Shown here piece by piece: positions 53,500-62,262 of a DNA stretch of 64,000 nucleotides. The stretch comes from Clostridiaceae bacterium (GTDB taxonomy: Bacteria; Bacillota; Clostridia; Lachnospirales; Lachnospiraceae): positions 62,001 to 126,000 of the forward strand of contig CAJSZV010000007.1 in the NCBI GenBank assembly GCA_910574345.1. Direction: 5' to 3'. Both the position numbers and the translations under genes were made by a program. Every line of letters starts with the position of its first letter. The stretch's first letter is position 1. The notes under the pieces were generated by a model. That model was given only the letters and a program-made list of their open reading frames with translations. It was not told the origin of the DNA and searched no databases.

Positions 53500-55575
53500 C
53501 TAGATGAGCCTGCAGTCACATTGTTTCCGTCCCGACAAGGTGACGGCGCCGTCTGATGCAGCCGTAATTCTCGTGATTCCCTGTTCCATATCCATGTTTT
53601 TTGTGTATCCGTCGTCGTCATACCAGTCATAGGAAGCTTTTGTCCTGACAAAATGCAGGAGATTTACGGAGGATGTCTTAAGCTCTTCTACATTGCAGCC
53701 GCCTTTCGCAAAGGGAACCAGATGGTCCGGGCGAAGGAACACAAGAACTTCGTTTAACTCCGCCTTTACATAATGGTGGCCTGCAGGCAGAATCTCCGTG
53801 TCCATGGAAGTGGTGCTGCGCATCCGGTACAGCTTCATCTCCTCAGGAAGATAGACGTACCTGCCTGCGGCATTCTGCTTATAGACCGGGGCGATCATCA
53901 TGCTCTCGCCTGCCATAAGCTGGTCTTCCACTCCGGCGGCTGTCTCATCCTCAGGGTAGACAAAGGACAGGGGAAGGAACATCATGTCGTCAGTGACAGC
54001 CGCCTTTACAAACTCACCGTAAAGATAGGGCAGGAATCCGTACCGCAGACCGATGATATTGCGGAAATCTTCCCTGTGCCCGAACTGGTAGAATTCCTGC
54101 TGCCTCGTTCCCGCAGCCGAATGGTTGCGCATAAGAGGAGTAAAAATCCCCAGTTCCAGCCACCGAAGCATCAAGTCCTCTGTAGTGTCGGCGCCGAAGC
54201 CCCCTAAGTCCGCCCCTGTGTAGAGAAAACCGCACATATTCAGCCCCGGAAGCATCTGCAGGTTCATAAGAAGGTGGGACCACCAGGAACAGTTATCCCC
54301 CATCCAGATGCCGCCGTACCGGTGCATTCCGATATAGGAGGCCCTGGAATAGAGAAGAAGCCGTTTGTCAGGTTCTATTTTGTCAAAGGCTTCCCCTGCC
54401 GCTCTGGTCATGTAATAGCCGTAGAGATTATGTACACTGTCGTGGCGGACCCTCTCTCCTCTGTAATTGTGGTAAAAGGTCTTATAATCCTCAGGATAGT
54501 TGGCAACCCCCAGTACAGTGGCCTTCAATCCGAAAAAGGAATAGATATCCAGTTCCTTTTTCTGATACTCATTGAGTTCATGAAAGACTTCCTTCAGGTG
54601 GTCTTCTCCGTAAAACAGAGCCGGTTCATTCATATCGTTCCAGAACCCGTCGATTCCCTGGTCGGTCAGGAACTGATACTTCCGTCCGAACCAGGCTCTG
54701 GCCTCCTCATCAAGCATGTCGGGAAAATGAACGCGGCCGGGCCACACGCCGCCTACAAACTCGGTTCCGTCCTCTTTTTTACAGAAATAGCCTTTTTCCA
54801 CGCCCTCCTCATAGACCTCATAGCCTTCCTCGATCTTGACGCCGGCGTCAATAATGGGAACCAGATGAATATTCTGCTCCTGCATCTCCTTTACAAACTG
54901 AGGAAAATCCGGGAACTTGTCTTCATCTACTGTAAAATCCTTGAACCGCTCCATGTAGTCGATATCCATATACACGCTGTCCAGGGGCACTTGATTGTCC
55001 CTGTGCTCCCGAACCACCCGGCGGATATCCTCCGCGTTCTTATAGCCCCACCGGCTCTGTCCGTATCCCATGGCCCATTTAGGCGGAATATAGCTTCTTC
55101 CTATGGCGTGGCGAAACTCCTTTACCATCTGCCGCAGGTTATCTCCCTCCAGAATATAAAGAGCAAACCCGCCATGGGCCACGGTCACGGTCATAAGCTC
55201 CCTGTCGCTGTAGCCGAAGTCAAAGGTTACCTTCTGGGGGGCATCCACAAATACGCCGAACCGCTGTTTTCCGTCTACGAGAAAGAAGTTGTGGGCAGCA
55301 TAGAGGGAATGCTTGTCCTCCGTATGCTTGGGGTCGTCGGTACAGTTAGACTCGTAAAGCCAGCCCCGCTTGTTTATTCCCCTGATGTTCTCCCCCAGGC
55401 CGTAGATGATGTCGTGATCTCCCATCCGGTAGGTAAGGACATGGGCTTGTTCCTGGTCTTTACCGGAAAGACCTATGGAAAAATACGGTGTGCTTTCCTG
55501 TGAGCCGGTTATGACCTCTCCGAAGATTACGGCTTCCGTCTCTATGGGGGTGCCGAATGTGAACTTCTTTAGCAT
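53500..55575 (-). CDS. GH31 family alpha-glucosidase/xylosidase
   Basis: A 691-residue glycoside hydrolase of family 31: an N-terminal beta domain, then a catalytic barrel with WAMGYGQSRWGYKN, the nucleophile aspartate in the DIDYM/FWNDMNEP region (DGFWNDMNEPALF) and WMGDNCSWWSHLLMNLQMLPGLNMCGFLYTGADLGGF. It has no signal peptide and so acts in the cytoplasm on alpha-glucosides or alpha-xylosides. It stands alone; a REP-like repeat and a terminator separate it from the operon upstream. Both linkage and aglycone are open. Confidence 0.92.
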   Translation of the reverse strand: MLKKFTFGTPIETEAVIFGEVITGSQESTPYFSIGLSGKDQEQAHVLTYRMGDHDIIYGLGENIRGINKRGWLYESNCTDDPKHTEDKHSLYAAHNFFLVDGKQRFGVFVDAPQKVTFDFGYSDRELMTVTVAHGGFALYILEGDNLRQMVKEFRHAIGRSYIPPKWAMGYGQSRWGYKNAEDIRRVVREHRDNQVPLDSVYMDIDYMERFKDFTVDEDKFPDFPQFVKEMQEQNIHLVPIIDAGVKIEEGYEVYEEGVEKGYFCKKEDGTEFVGGVWPGRVHFPDMLDEEARAWFGRKYQFLTDQGIDGFWNDMNEPALFYGEDHLKEVFHELNEYQKKELDIYSFFGLKATVLGVANYPEDYKTFYHNYRGERVRHDSVHNLYGYYMTRAAGEAFDKIEPDKRLLLYSRASYIGMHRYGGIWMGDNCSWWSHLLMNLQMLPGLNMCGFLYTGADLGGFGADTTEDLMLRWLELGIFTPLMRNHSAAGTRQQEFYQFGHREDFRNIIGLRYGFLPYLYGEFVKAAVTDDMMFLPLSFVYPEDETAAGVEDQLMAGESMMIAPVYKQNAAGRYVYLPEEMKLYRMRSTTSMDTEILPAGHHYVKAELNEVLVFLRPDHLVPFAKGGCNVEELKTSSVNLLHFVRTKASYDWYDDDGYTKNMDMEQGITRITAASDGAVTLSGRKQCDCRLI

Positions 55576-55665
55576 GGCGCTTTCCTCCTACTGTTTTTAT
55601 AAAATATTGGCACTGCAATTGCTTTCTGTCAGTATACCACAATCTTCTTTTTTTTTAAAGAATAA

Positions 55666-55786
55666 AGAGACTGGCGAGCCGGAATCTGACGCCGGAGCGC
55701 GGCTGCGGCACCAGCCATCTTCCTTTGCGCGCAGTGCGCATCCTAATGGGAGCCTTTTTGTCTCATAGGACGCAATTCCTATGAAC
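55666..55786 (-). repeat. REP-like intergenic repeat, copy 2
   Basis: Matches the repeat at 26683-26804 along its whole length, with the same order of stems. The first stem is TCATAGGA/TCCTATGA here and CTATAGGA/TCCTATAG there, so two base pairs changed on both arms while pairing was kept. The last stem is degraded. It follows a terminator downstream of the HyuA operon and precedes the GH31 gene. Confidence 0.8.
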
Positions 55787-55797
55787 TGAAAACATCA

Positions 55798-55831
55798 CAA
55801 AAGGGACCGGTCTTTCCGGCCCCTTTTTGTG
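55798..55831 (-). terminator. Terminator of the FAD oxidoreductase-HyuA operon
   Basis: A stem made by AAAAGGG-A-CCGG and CCGG-C-CCCTTTT with a 5-nt loop TCTTT; T-runs flank it on both strands. It begins two bases after the last stop codon of the operon. Confidence 0.85.
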
Positions 55832-55832
55832 C

Positions 55833-56402
55833 TCACAGATGCCCTGCCTCCTCAAAATAGCACTCCTCAATGATTCCCGGTCTGTAATCCAGAGACAAAA
55901 ACTCTCTGGTAAACTCGCCTGCCGCGATCTCAGCTGCAGGAAGGATCTTTCTTTTTACAGGAATGCAGGAAAATATTTTTAATTCTCTCACAAACCGCTC
56001 TGACGTAAATCCCCATCTGGTACACTCAAAATGATGATAAAGTTCGTGGCTTAACACGATCTCCCTCACCAGTTCCGTCCCCATTGTCCTTCCCACGACC
56101 CCGATGGCTTCCATATTTAGCCGGATCTCTTTTGTCCTGGCCAAATACTCTCCGAATTTTACAAAATCCCGATCCCATCCCCTTCTTCCATGCTCCTCCC
56201 TTACAGCAATTCCCAAAGCCTGAATCAGCTGCCGGGCGGAACATGGGCCTGCTTCTTTTCGGATCTCAAGAGCGCGGCTCTTTCCCAGAAGGATAGCATC
56301 CATGGCAATCGTCTCCTTGTCTTCCCTGGCAAGAAGATCTCCGTATACAGACAGATTAAAATATTTCATGGCCCCATCCAGATCCAAAGCTTCTTTGTCC
56401 AT
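55833..56402 (-). CDS. HExxH-type metalloprotein (ImmA/IrrE-like)
   Basis: A 189-residue soluble protein. At about residue 118 it has VLSHELYHHFECTRWG, an H-E-x-x-H zinc-binding motif in a helix, as in ImmA/IrrE metallopeptidases; a RNMEAIGVVG-like strand precedes it (RLNMEAIGVVGRTMGTELVREI). The rest does not match a family that I recognise. It is the last gene of the operon with HyuA (9-bp gap). A protease role or an unusual hydrolase role in the same pathway are both possible. Confidence 0.6.
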   Translation of the reverse strand: MDKEALDLDGAMKYFNLSVYGDLLAREDKETIAMDAILLGKSRALEIRKEAGPCSARQLIQALGIAVREEHGRRGWDRDFVKFGEYLARTKEIRLNMEAIGVVGRTMGTELVREIVLSHELYHHFECTRWGFTSERFVRELKIFSCIPVKRKILPAAEIAAGEFTREFLSLDYRPGIIEECYFEEAGHL

Positions 56403-56411
56403 GATCTCCTC

Positions 56412-58562
56412 CTATCTTTTTTTCATGATTGCCAGATAAGGTTCCTCTTCCTTCAAACCCTTCAGTTCCAGATCCGCCAGGGAAAGAATCTGCTCCGGGC
56501 TGTCAAGGCCTGACAAATCCGCAAGTTTTCCGCTGATCAAAAGATAAATTTCCGGAGATGTTCTGCCCGACTCGTCAAATTTCATATGTTCCTCCAGGGC
56601 TTCTTCCAGTTTCTCCATATCCCCTTTTATCAATTCAAGGTAATCTGCGTTCTCCCCATGGAACCGGATAACGCCGCTGCTGTCAATGACGCAGATCATG
56701 TCAATCTTTCGCTTCATAAAGGGAATCCTTGACGGCTTTTGGGCCGTGAGATGAAAAGCATAGAGAATCCCTGAATCAAACACCAGCTCTCCTTTTATTC
56801 CATCATATTGGTCAAAGGCTTTTATCACCTTCTCCTTTAACTGCCCGGGTCCCAGTCGCTCTCCCACAGACGCCTTGGCGCTTAAATCCGTAGCCCCAAT
56901 AGCCACTGCGGTCACTGTATTCTTTGCCGCATCAATATCCACAGTCACCTCGATGGTGGAGGGGGAGGCTCCCAGGCGGATTGCCCCTGCTTCCGCCTCC
57001 CTTCGAATGGCCAGAATATCCTCCCTGGAAGGATTAATCACCGTTCTCTCCACAGTTTCCCTGACCATAGCCAGGGCCGCTCCTATGGTGGCGATAACAG
57101 GAGCGTTCTCGGCAATCCTATATTTCAGCCCCATCTTTTTGGCCACTGCCGGAACCACTGCGCCGGCGCCGCCTCCGCCTCCGGTGAGAACCAGATAATT
57201 CCGGGACAGACTGTACTCCTTTATAAATTCTTCCACTGCCGGAATTACCTTCCCTGCAGCTATGTTTACAATGTCCCAGGCCAAATCCCCGGCAGGCTTT
57301 TGAAATTCCTCTTCCAGAATCCCAAAGACTGTCTTTACGCTTTCCTCATTGCCCTTTGCATAGTCGCCTTCCTCCACAAGCCCAAGGAAATTGGCCGCAC
57401 AGGTCAGGGTCACGGCATAGCGGGTTTTGTCACGCCCCTCCAGAGCCAGAAAATCACATGTCCTGTCCCTGGGCGTGGACACGCTGACTACCTTCGCTCC
57501 TTTAAGCTTCCCAGGGTCCGCAAAGCAGGCATACTCAAGCCCTGCAATATGAGAACTTCTCGGCCCTGTATCTATGACGGAGCGGTTCTTATAACGCACC
57601 ATGCTTCCGCCGCCGATCCCTACGGTGTGGATATCCAGGGAGCTGACATAAGTATTATGGCCGCCGATTTTCGAATATTTTGTAATCACTTTTCCGTTTT
57701 GAATAGCCGAGATGTCCGTGCTGGTTCCGCCTACTTCCAGGAAAATGCCGTCTGATATTTTCTCATACATCAATGCTCCCGCCACCCCCGCAGCCGGTCC
57801 TGAGAGCACTGTGAGAATGGGGCGTTTCTTCACCTCCCCCACCTGCATGACTCCGCCGTCGCTGCGCATAATCATTAAGGGAGCCTTAATCCTGGCGTCC
57901 TTCACCGCCTGCTCCGTCATGGAAGCCGTCTGCATCATCTTCGGAAGAATGGAAGCGTTGATTACAGCCGTCTTCGTCCTCGCCTTCAGCCCATAAAGCT
58001 TGGACAGTTCATGGGAAGCCGTGGAAATCATGTCATGATCCGCCGCGATTCGAGACACCTTCCGTTCATTGGAAGGGTCGTCTACGGAAAATGCTTCCGA
58101 GGCCACGATCACATATTTTCCTTCCCGTCTGAACTCTTCCAAGACCTGTTCCACATGCTCCCTTTCCAGTCCCTTTTCCGTATTTAAAAACCGGTAGGAA
58201 GTTTTGATGGATTTCCCGTCCTCCAAGGCGATCTCTCCCACGTCCGTATCCGCCTTGATCTTAGCCGTGCCGATGCCCTTTCCCATACCCACGACTCCGA
58301 TATCCGCCACATCGCCTTCCAAAAGGGCATTGGTGGCCTGCGTGGTTCCGTGAGCGATAAAAACCACGTCCCCAGCATCCCTGCCGATGTCTTTTAAGAG
58401 CAGGTTTAAGATGTCAATAACTCCCTTTGTCACCCCTTCTTTTGCCTGGTGAGTCGTGTGAACCTTTTTCCTGCCGATGATCTCGTAGGTATCGTTGTCA
58501 AGGGCAATGGCGTCGGTAAAAGTCCCTCCCACATCAATTCCAATTCTGATTTTTCCTGCCAT
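56412..58562 (-). CDS. Hydantoinase/oxoprolinase family protein (HyuA type)
   Basis: A 716-residue protein of the HyuA family: RIGIDVGGTFTDAIALD at the N-terminus (ATP-binding actin-like fold), HGTTQATNALLEGDVADIGVVG, the core LSGPAAGVAGALMYEKISDGIFLEVGGTSTDIS and HTVGIGGGSMVRYKN, and LVLTGGGGGAGAVVPAVAKKMG. HyuA proteins use ATP to open hydantoin or oxoproline rings or to carboxylate ketones. The partner HyuB subunit, normally encoded next to it, is not present in the window. The C-terminal 150 residues are an extra domain. Its operon partners are a permease and a FAD oxidoreductase under likely IclR control. Confidence 0.88.
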   Translation of the reverse strand: MAGKIRIGIDVGGTFTDAIALDNDTYEIIGRKKVHTTHQAKEGVTKGVIDILNLLLKDIGRDAGDVVFIAHGTTQATNALLEGDVADIGVVGMGKGIGTAKIKADTDVGEIALEDGKSIKTSYRFLNTEKGLEREHVEQVLEEFRREGKYVIVASEAFSVDDPSNERKVSRIAADHDMISTASHELSKLYGLKARTKTAVINASILPKMMQTASMTEQAVKDARIKAPLMIMRSDGGVMQVGEVKKRPILTVLSGPAAGVAGALMYEKISDGIFLEVGGTSTDISAIQNGKVITKYSKIGGHNTYVSSLDIHTVGIGGGSMVRYKNRSVIDTGPRSSHIAGLEYACFADPGKLKGAKVVSVSTPRDRTCDFLALEGRDKTRYAVTLTCAANFLGLVEEGDYAKGNEESVKTVFGILEEEFQKPAGDLAWDIVNIAAGKVIPAVEEFIKEYSLSRNYLVLTGGGGGAGAVVPAVAKKMGLKYRIAENAPVIATIGAALAMVRETVERTVINPSREDILAIRREAEAGAIRLGASPSTIEVTVDIDAAKNTVTAVAIGATDLSAKASVGERLGPGQLKEKVIKAFDQYDGIKGELVFDSGILYAFHLTAQKPSRIPFMKRKIDMICVIDSSGVIRFHGENADYLELIKGDMEKLEEALEEHMKFDESGRTSPEIYLLISGKLADLSGLDSPEQILSLADLELKGLKEEEPYLAIMKKR

Positions 58563-58577
58563 ACTCTTCTTTTCTCC

Positions 58578-59858
58578 TTATGCCATGAAACAGATTACCC
58601 CTAAGATTACTCCTGCAAGAACCGCGGCGGCGTCCACAAGAAAAGTGCCCCTTGTGTATTTGCCCACGGAAATCTGCAGATAGCCGCAGGCCCATGTAAC
58701 CTGAGACGCCGTAGGGTCATTGACTGCCACATAATAGTCATAGAGCCATGCCAGGGTTACGATGAGCCCCAGAGGAAGGCTGGTGGTAAGAAGGATTCCG
58801 ATAAGAGCCGCTCCCAGTCCCCAGGGATTTAAGGGACCCCGGTACATCGTAAGGAAAGGTCCCGCCACTCCGAACAGCAGAATCACCAAAAGGGGAGAGG
58901 AAGGCACGATCATGTTTAAAAGCTCCTTGACGGGAGCTAAAAGGGCCTCCTGCTTCGCCGCCGCCAGGACCATACCGATTCCCATCATCAGCAAAATCGT
59001 CACCGCCACATTGGCAAAGCCGTCGTAAGCAGATTTGTTAATCAGGTCCAGAACGCCATGGAAACGATTCTTCCACTGAGTGGCGGACACGGCGTAGAGA
59101 ATTCCCGCAATCAGAGCCGCATTCACATTCCACTCAAAAGCCAGTACCAGAAAAAGGGGCACTACAGGCGCAAAGACTGCGTATAGGGGTACGTCTTTTC
59201 CTTTGCCGCCGTCTTCCCTCTTCGCCGCCCATGAAAACACGGGGCCTTTCACCTTAATTCCCGCCACAATGAGAAGAATGCTGATAATGGTGCAGGGAAC
59301 AATCACCATAAGGGCCGTCTTTTTCACAAGAGCATCCGCAGCCTCAAGTCCCACCAGATTGCCGATAAAGGTCCATCTCGACACATTCATAAAGTATCCC
59401 ACGGAAGTTCCCGCCAGCATGACAAAGGCGGCAATGACCCTTGGCACGCCTACAGAAAGCATAATGGGAAATACGATCAGTCCCAGCATGATCTTCGCTC
59501 CCACACCGTTAAGGCCGATGAAACAGAACCCGCAGGCCATGAAGCACAAAATGGCCATGACATAAGGGTTATCTCCCCCCAGCTCCGCCGCGCTGCGGAT
59601 GAGCTTTTCGGCAATTCCTGTTTTCCGTATTACCTCTCCTAAGACCGCTGCCAGAAGAGTGGAAAAAATAGCGCCTGAAAGCCCCGATATTCCCCCTCCC
59701 ACCACGTCATTCACAACAGTCTTAAAGGGCACGCCGGCAATGAGGCAGAGAGAAACTGCCATGAGAGGCAGAGCCGCCACTGCATTGATCTTGTCCGAAA
59801 CCATAAGTCCTACGATCAAAAGAAATATTCCTATAATTAACCATGTGGTTAGATTCAT
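58578..59858 (-). CDS. Permease of the ion transporter superfamily
   Basis: A 426-residue membrane protein with eleven or twelve helices. Its first part (WLIIGIFLLIVGLMVSDKINAVAALPLMAVSLCLIAG) and GGGISGLSGAIFSTLLAAVLGEVIRKTGIAEKLI recall the GntP/CitM/DctM branch of the ion transporter superfamily, which move gluconate, citrate or C4 acids. It overlaps the FAD oxidoreductase gene by 4 nt (ATGA) and precedes HyuA by 15 bp, so it probably takes up the substrate of this pathway. The substrate is unknown. Confidence 0.75.
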   Translation of the reverse strand: MNLTTWLIIGIFLLIVGLMVSDKINAVAALPLMAVSLCLIAGVPFKTVVNDVVGGGISGLSGAIFSTLLAAVLGEVIRKTGIAEKLIRSAAELGGDNPYVMAILCFMACGFCFIGLNGVGAKIMLGLIVFPIMLSVGVPRVIAAFVMLAGTSVGYFMNVSRWTFIGNLVGLEAADALVKKTALMVIVPCTIISILLIVAGIKVKGPVFSWAAKREDGGKGKDVPLYAVFAPVVPLFLVLAFEWNVNAALIAGILYAVSATQWKNRFHGVLDLINKSAYDGFANVAVTILLMMGIGMVLAAAKQEALLAPVKELLNMIVPSSPLLVILLFGVAGPFLTMYRGPLNPWGLGAALIGILLTTSLPLGLIVTLAWLYDYYVAVNDPTASQVTWACGYLQISVGKYTRGTFLVDAAAVLAGVILGVICFMA

Positions 59859-61240
59859 CTGTTTACCTCCGTTTCATATTTCAGGCATTGGCCCTGTTCT
59901 CTCAGTGTTCTTTGAAGCAGCTCCAGACTTACATCCTCCGGCTTCCAGCCATGTTTTATGCACAGCGCTGCCGCTGTGCCGGCAGCCTGAGCCATAGCAA
60001 AGACAGCGGGCATAATCCGGATAGCCCCTAAAGCCTCATGGGTCGCCGACACACATCTCCCGGCTGTCATAAGATTCTCTGTTCCCTGGGGAAGCATAAT
60101 GCGGTAGGGAATCTCATATACGTCGGCCACATCGGTTCTCTCCTTTTTGTAACTGGTTCCCGTGGCGCTTCCCGAAGAAGGGTGCAGATCCACGGGATAA
60201 CTGCACAGCGCTATGGTATCTTCAAACTTGGTGTTCTCCACAAGATCCCGTTCCGTAAGAATGTAATGTCCCCGGATCCTCCGGGATTCCCGGATGCCCA
60301 CACAGGCTCCGCTCTGAGCGATTCTGGCATGTTCCAGTCCCGGAAGAGTCTTAAAAAAATCCATAAGGAATTCCACCTGTCTCATGCCCTCTATATAGGC
60401 CTCCGTCATGCTTCTCTCTTCCACAGGACTTAATCCCTGGATCCTGGTGGTATTCAGACGCCACTGCCCTTCCTCCGGCATGTGATACAGACCGATCTTA
60501 TTTCGGTTAATGGGAAACTTCCCTTTCTCCCTGGCCTCCTCAATAAGCTTATGATAAGGCAGATATCTGTTTTCTTCATCCTGGCTTAAGTACTCTTCTA
60601 TCCGCTTGTCATCTGCATTGTAGATCCAGAAAAATAAGGTCATGGGCTGCAGTCCGGTCTTCTCATCTTCCATCTCACAGGGAACTCCTGCTTTTAAGCT
60701 CACATACCCGTCTCCGGTACAGTCTATAAATACCTCCCCGCCAATCTTTACCAAACCATTCCCGTCAAATGCCACCACAGAGTGAATACGGTTGCCCTCT
60801 TTCTCCACATCCAAAACAGTGACCCCCAGATGCAGCCTGACCCCTGCTTCCAATAGCATCTCCAGCATAACCATTTTTAACACTTCCGGGTGAAACGGGG
60901 TCAGATTGTTGTGCCTTAACCGGATATAGCAGCCATAGGAACTGACCTGCCCTGTCCTGGAGGGATGAATAGCGCCTCCCTTCTTCTCCATCCGCCGTAC
61001 CATCTCGTCAAATATACCCTTTATGATCTGCGTCTCCCCTTTTGGGTCATAACAGGTCATAAAAGGCCCCACGAGCCCATTGGCCGCGGTGCCGCCCACA
61101 CAGGATGTCTTCTCCAAAAGAACGGTTCTGGCTCCGTTCCTGGCACTGGCAATGGCTGCCATCACCCCTGCGCATCCGCCTCCGCATACCACCACATCCG
61201 CCCGGTAAGCGGAGGTTATCTTTCCGGTGTATGTTTCCAT
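59855..61240 (-). CDS. FAD-dependent oxidoreductase
   Basis: A 461-residue flavoprotein of the FAD_oxidored group. It has the dinucleotide-binding motif ADVVVCGGGCAGVMAAIASARNGARTVLLEK near residue 14-44, GGTAANGLVGPFMT, FIDCTGDGYVSLKAG and a C-terminal NLMTAGRCVSATHEALGAIRIMP motif. The start at 61240 follows GGAGAAGGAG directly; the longer frame upstream covers the promoter. First gene of the IclR-linked operon. Such enzymes oxidise or isomerise hydroxy acids or ring substrates; the reaction here is not known. Confidence 0.88.
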   Translation of the reverse strand: METYTGKITSAYRADVVVCGGGCAGVMAAIASARNGARTVLLEKTSCVGGTAANGLVGPFMTCYDPKGETQIIKGIFDEMVRRMEKKGGAIHPSRTGQVSSYGCYIRLRHNNLTPFHPEVLKMVMLEMLLEAGVRLHLGVTVLDVEKEGNRIHSVVAFDGNGLVKIGGEVFIDCTGDGYVSLKAGVPCEMEDEKTGLQPMTLFFWIYNADDKRIEEYLSQDEENRYLPYHKLIEEAREKGKFPINRNKIGLYHMPEEGQWRLNTTRIQGLSPVEERSMTEAYIEGMRQVEFLMDFFKTLPGLEHARIAQSGACVGIRESRRIRGHYILTERDLVENTKFEDTIALCSYPVDLHPSSGSATGTSYKKERTDVADVYEIPYRIMLPQGTENLMTAGRCVSATHEALGAIRIMPAVFAMAQAAGTAAALCIKHGWKPEDVSLELLQRTLREQGQCLKYETEVNR

Positions 61241-61250
61241 CTCCTTCTCC

Positions 61251-61288
61251 TTTCTAAAATTTAGAAACTCTGTTTCGTAATACGAAAC
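61251..61288 (-). promoter_or_regulatory. Two palindromic operators (IclR-type) before the FAD oxidoreductase operon
   Basis: GTTTCGT-AAT-ACGAAAC (61272-61288) and TTTCTAAA-A-TTTAGAAA (61251-61267) are both perfect inverted repeats. Their centres (61280 and 61259) are 21 bp apart, two helical turns, and both have the TTTC ... GAAA frame typical of IclR-family sites. They lie between the -10 box and the ribosome binding site, so binding should block transcription. Confidence 0.7.
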
Positions 61289-61301
61289 TACTTGTAGTCT
61301 T

Positions 61302-61330
61302 AGAATACACCATAAAAGAGAAAAAGTCAA
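61302..61330 (-). promoter_or_regulatory. Promoter of the FAD oxidoreductase-HyuA operon
   Basis: Minus-strand TTGACT (61330-61325), 17 bp, TATTCT (61307-61302). The first palindrome begins 14 bp downstream of the -10 box. Confidence 0.65.
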
Positions 61331-61340
61331 TGTTTTTATA

Positions 61341-61367
61341 CAAAAAGGATACCCTTTCAGGTATCCT
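61341..61367 (-). terminator. Terminator of the IclR regulator gene
   Basis: AGGATACC (61346-61353) and GGTATCCT (61360-61367) form a perfect 8-bp stem; on the minus strand TTTTTG follows. It lies 11 bp after the IclR stop codon, so the regulator and the operon behind it are separate transcripts. Confidence 0.85.
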
Positions 61368-61377
61368 GTCAAAAATT

Positions 61378-62139
61378 CTATATATAATTCACAAATCCCA
61401 AATCGCTGGAAATTCTGCCCACCAGTTCAAGAAGAATTAAAATACACTTTGCCTCCACACTGCGGTCCCGTAAACTCTCGGAATGGAGGCTGACCACATA
61501 CACCACATTTCTTGAGAAGTTAAAGACCGGAGCGGCCACTGCCGGGATTCCTCCTATATCCTCCATACATTCCGCATACCCCTGAAGAGCTGTCTGCTTT
61601 AATTCCTGCCGCAGAGACACATTCTCCTTCTTCGGCACGGAACGTGCATTCCTCCCTGACTGCCACAGTGCGGCGTTGGCTAAGAATGCTTTCTGTATGG
61701 CCTGGCCGGAAGCCAAAAACTCGCCTTCATACACTCCGGGAACCATCTCATTCCCCATATGGATGCAGTCCGTCACCAGATACTCCTGGTTCATCTCCTT
61801 CGTAACCAGCACCGTCCCCTGGAATCGGTCCGCCACCTGCTGAACATGCTTGCGCACAATGGCCCGGATATCCAGTTTCTCATACAATGCGCTGGCAATG
61901 CTGAGTATCTTAAGACCTAATGAGTATTTCCCGGACTTCTCATTCTGCTCTACAAAATCCTTCTCCATGAGGGACGTCAGAAGCCGGTACACCGTCGTCT
62001 TGTTCATGGACACCTGACTGCTGATCTCAATAAGCCCCATGCCCTCCGGTTCTTTGCTCAAAACCTCTAAAATTGTCAGTGCCTTGCTGACAGAAGCCAC
62101 TTTATCTTCGAATCGATTCGCCACGTTTTCCACCTGCAC
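61378..62139 (-). CDS. IclR family transcriptional regulator
   Basis: A 253-residue regulator with an N-terminal winged helix (SVSKALTILEVLSKEPEGMGLIEISSQVSMNKTTVYRLLTSL) and a C-terminal IclR effector domain (GTVLVTKEM, GQAIQKAFLA, GIPAVAAPVFN). The frame opens with GTG at 62139; a second GTG at 62124 has AGGTGG in better position and may be the true start. It lies directly upstream of, and probably controls, the FAD oxidoreductase-permease-HyuA operon through the two palindromes at 61251-61288. The effector is unknown. Confidence 0.9.
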   Translation of the reverse strand: MQVENVANRFEDKVASVSKALTILEVLSKEPEGMGLIEISSQVSMNKTTVYRLLTSLMEKDFVEQNEKSGKYSLGLKILSIASALYEKLDIRAIVRKHVQQVADRFQGTVLVTKEMNQEYLVTDCIHMGNEMVPGVYEGEFLASGQAIQKAFLANAALWQSGRNARSVPKKENVSLRQELKQTALQGYAECMEDIGGIPAVAAPVFNFSRNVVYVVSLHSESLRDRSVEAKCILILLELVGRISSDLGFVNYI

Positions 62140-62205
62140 ATTGCCTATAATGATTCTATCATACCCCAGACAGGAAAAGATTGCAATCTCTATTCTCAGC
62201 CAAAC

Positions 62206-62248
62206 ATAAAAAACAGACGGCCTCCACCCTCCCGGTTTCCGCCGCCTG
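62206..62248 (-). terminator. Terminator of the duplicated-domain lipoprotein gene
   Basis: CAGACGGC (62214-62221) and GCCGCCTG (62241-62248) form the stem; on the minus strand TTTTTT follows. It lies 15 bp after the lipoprotein stop codon. Confidence 0.75.
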
Positions 62249-62262
62249 CTTTCCCTATTCTT

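Noticed and set aside
54274-55503. 409-codon open frame on the plus strand opposite the GH31 gene
   Set aside because: It mirrors the codon pattern of the true gene on the other strand, has no ribosome site and encodes no known domain; GH31 motifs on the minus strand are clear.
61241-61372. 44-codon extension of the FAD oxidoreductase
   Set aside because: It covers the promoter, both palindromes and the ribosome site; the nucleotide-binding motif begins properly after 61240.
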